Assembly (NCBI GenBank): GCA_964420325.1
Contig: CAYQSU010000012.1
Coordinates: 1-59,590, forward strand
From: CAYQSU01 sp964420325
Lineage (GTDB): Bacteria; Pseudomonadota; Alphaproteobacteria; Rhodospirillales; Defluviicoccaceae
Direction of reading: 5' to 3'
Length of the DNA stretch: 59,590 nucleotides
In this document: one piece after another, positions 59,484 through 59,590 of the stretch
Layout of the letters: the number at the start of each line of letters is the position of its first letter
How positions within the stretch are numbered: position 1 is the first letter of the stretch
Made by a program: the position numbers and the translations under genes
The notes under the pieces: model-generated
Told to the model about the DNA's origin: nothing
Database searches by the model: none
The model's input: only the letters and a program-made list of their open reading frames with translations

Positions 59484-59590
59484 CATTCTCTTTATATATC
59501 AGTGCGTTAGCGGGCGTGATGGCGATGTCGCGGAGGCCCGGCCGCGCGCCCTCGGTAGCGCTGTAGCGGGCGGGCGGCTTTGCGGCGGTC

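Noticed and set aside
59484..59590. tRNA-Arg as an integration site with foreign DNA after it
   Set aside because: The downstream AT-rich patch is short, and no repeat of the tRNA 3' end or integrase is visible in the remaining 107 bp.

Overview
The window is GC-rich chromosomal DNA (by eye about 70% G+C) from an alphaproteobacterium, probably Rhodospirillales-like. The case rests on gene order and on lineage-typical genes: rplQ followed by a DegP-type protease, RarA, a beta-PGM-like hydrolase, an RluC-type synthase and an ATP12 chaperone; the DUF1476 inhibitor-type subunit of F1-ATPase; UbiK; and small PurL with separate PurS and PurQ followed by BolA and a CGFS glutaredoxin. No phage, CRISPR array or intact insertion sequence is visible.

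Positions 1-14041 hold the 3' end of tuf and the whole S10-spc-alpha ribosomal supercluster (rpsJ to rplQ, with secY, adk and rpoA). The genes are packed with many 1-4 nt start/stop overlaps. A near-consensus promoter overlapping the adk stop codon probably gives rpsM-rpsK-rpoA-rplQ their own transcript. Positions 14128-22351 carry quality-control and assembly genes (DegP, RarA, Hsp20, ATP12, acylphosphatase), an orphan HicB-type regulator and a diguanylate cyclase. Positions 22455-25353 hold lipB, tRNA-Leu(GAG), mgtE with a possible six-codon leader, and a LiuR-like MerR regulator with its own palindromic operator.

The most unusual stretch is 25414-30320. It has a secreted protein with exactly seven 58-residue beta-propeller repeats plus DUF11 domains, a decayed ISAs1-family transposase, a 48-nt element that can fold as a three-way junction, two tiny membrane peptides (33 and 26 aa) directly after that element, an unrecognised 199-aa protein, an M24-fold hydrolase that has lost its metal ligands, and a 22-aa membrane peptide coupled to it.

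Positions 30347-44567 contain prs-rplY-pth-ychF, two tandem hotdog thioesterases, a dienelactone hydrolase, ybjN-proC, ubiK, a copZ-csoR-copA copper operon with a candidate CsoR operator, an IlvM-like ACT protein with a possible branched-chain leader peptide, a Nudix hydrolase, an esterase, an HNH nuclease and a separately transcribed rpsD. Positions 44592-53227 are mostly the minus-strand purine genes (purB, then purC-purS-purQ-purL) with bolA and grxD. They are interrupted by a TANGO2-like protein, the DUF1476 gene, a GcvA-like regulator and a DUF1127 protein. The last part holds an acid-ceramidase-like Ntn hydrolase convergent with an MFS transporter, a DUF2062 membrane protein, a PQQ-type sugar dehydrogenase, a xanthine/guanine phosphoribosyltransferase, an OmpA-like lipoprotein and tRNA-Arg(ACG).

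All functions are assigned from sequence motifs and family knowledge read by eye. Promoters, operators and leader peptides are pattern matches and carry lower confidence.
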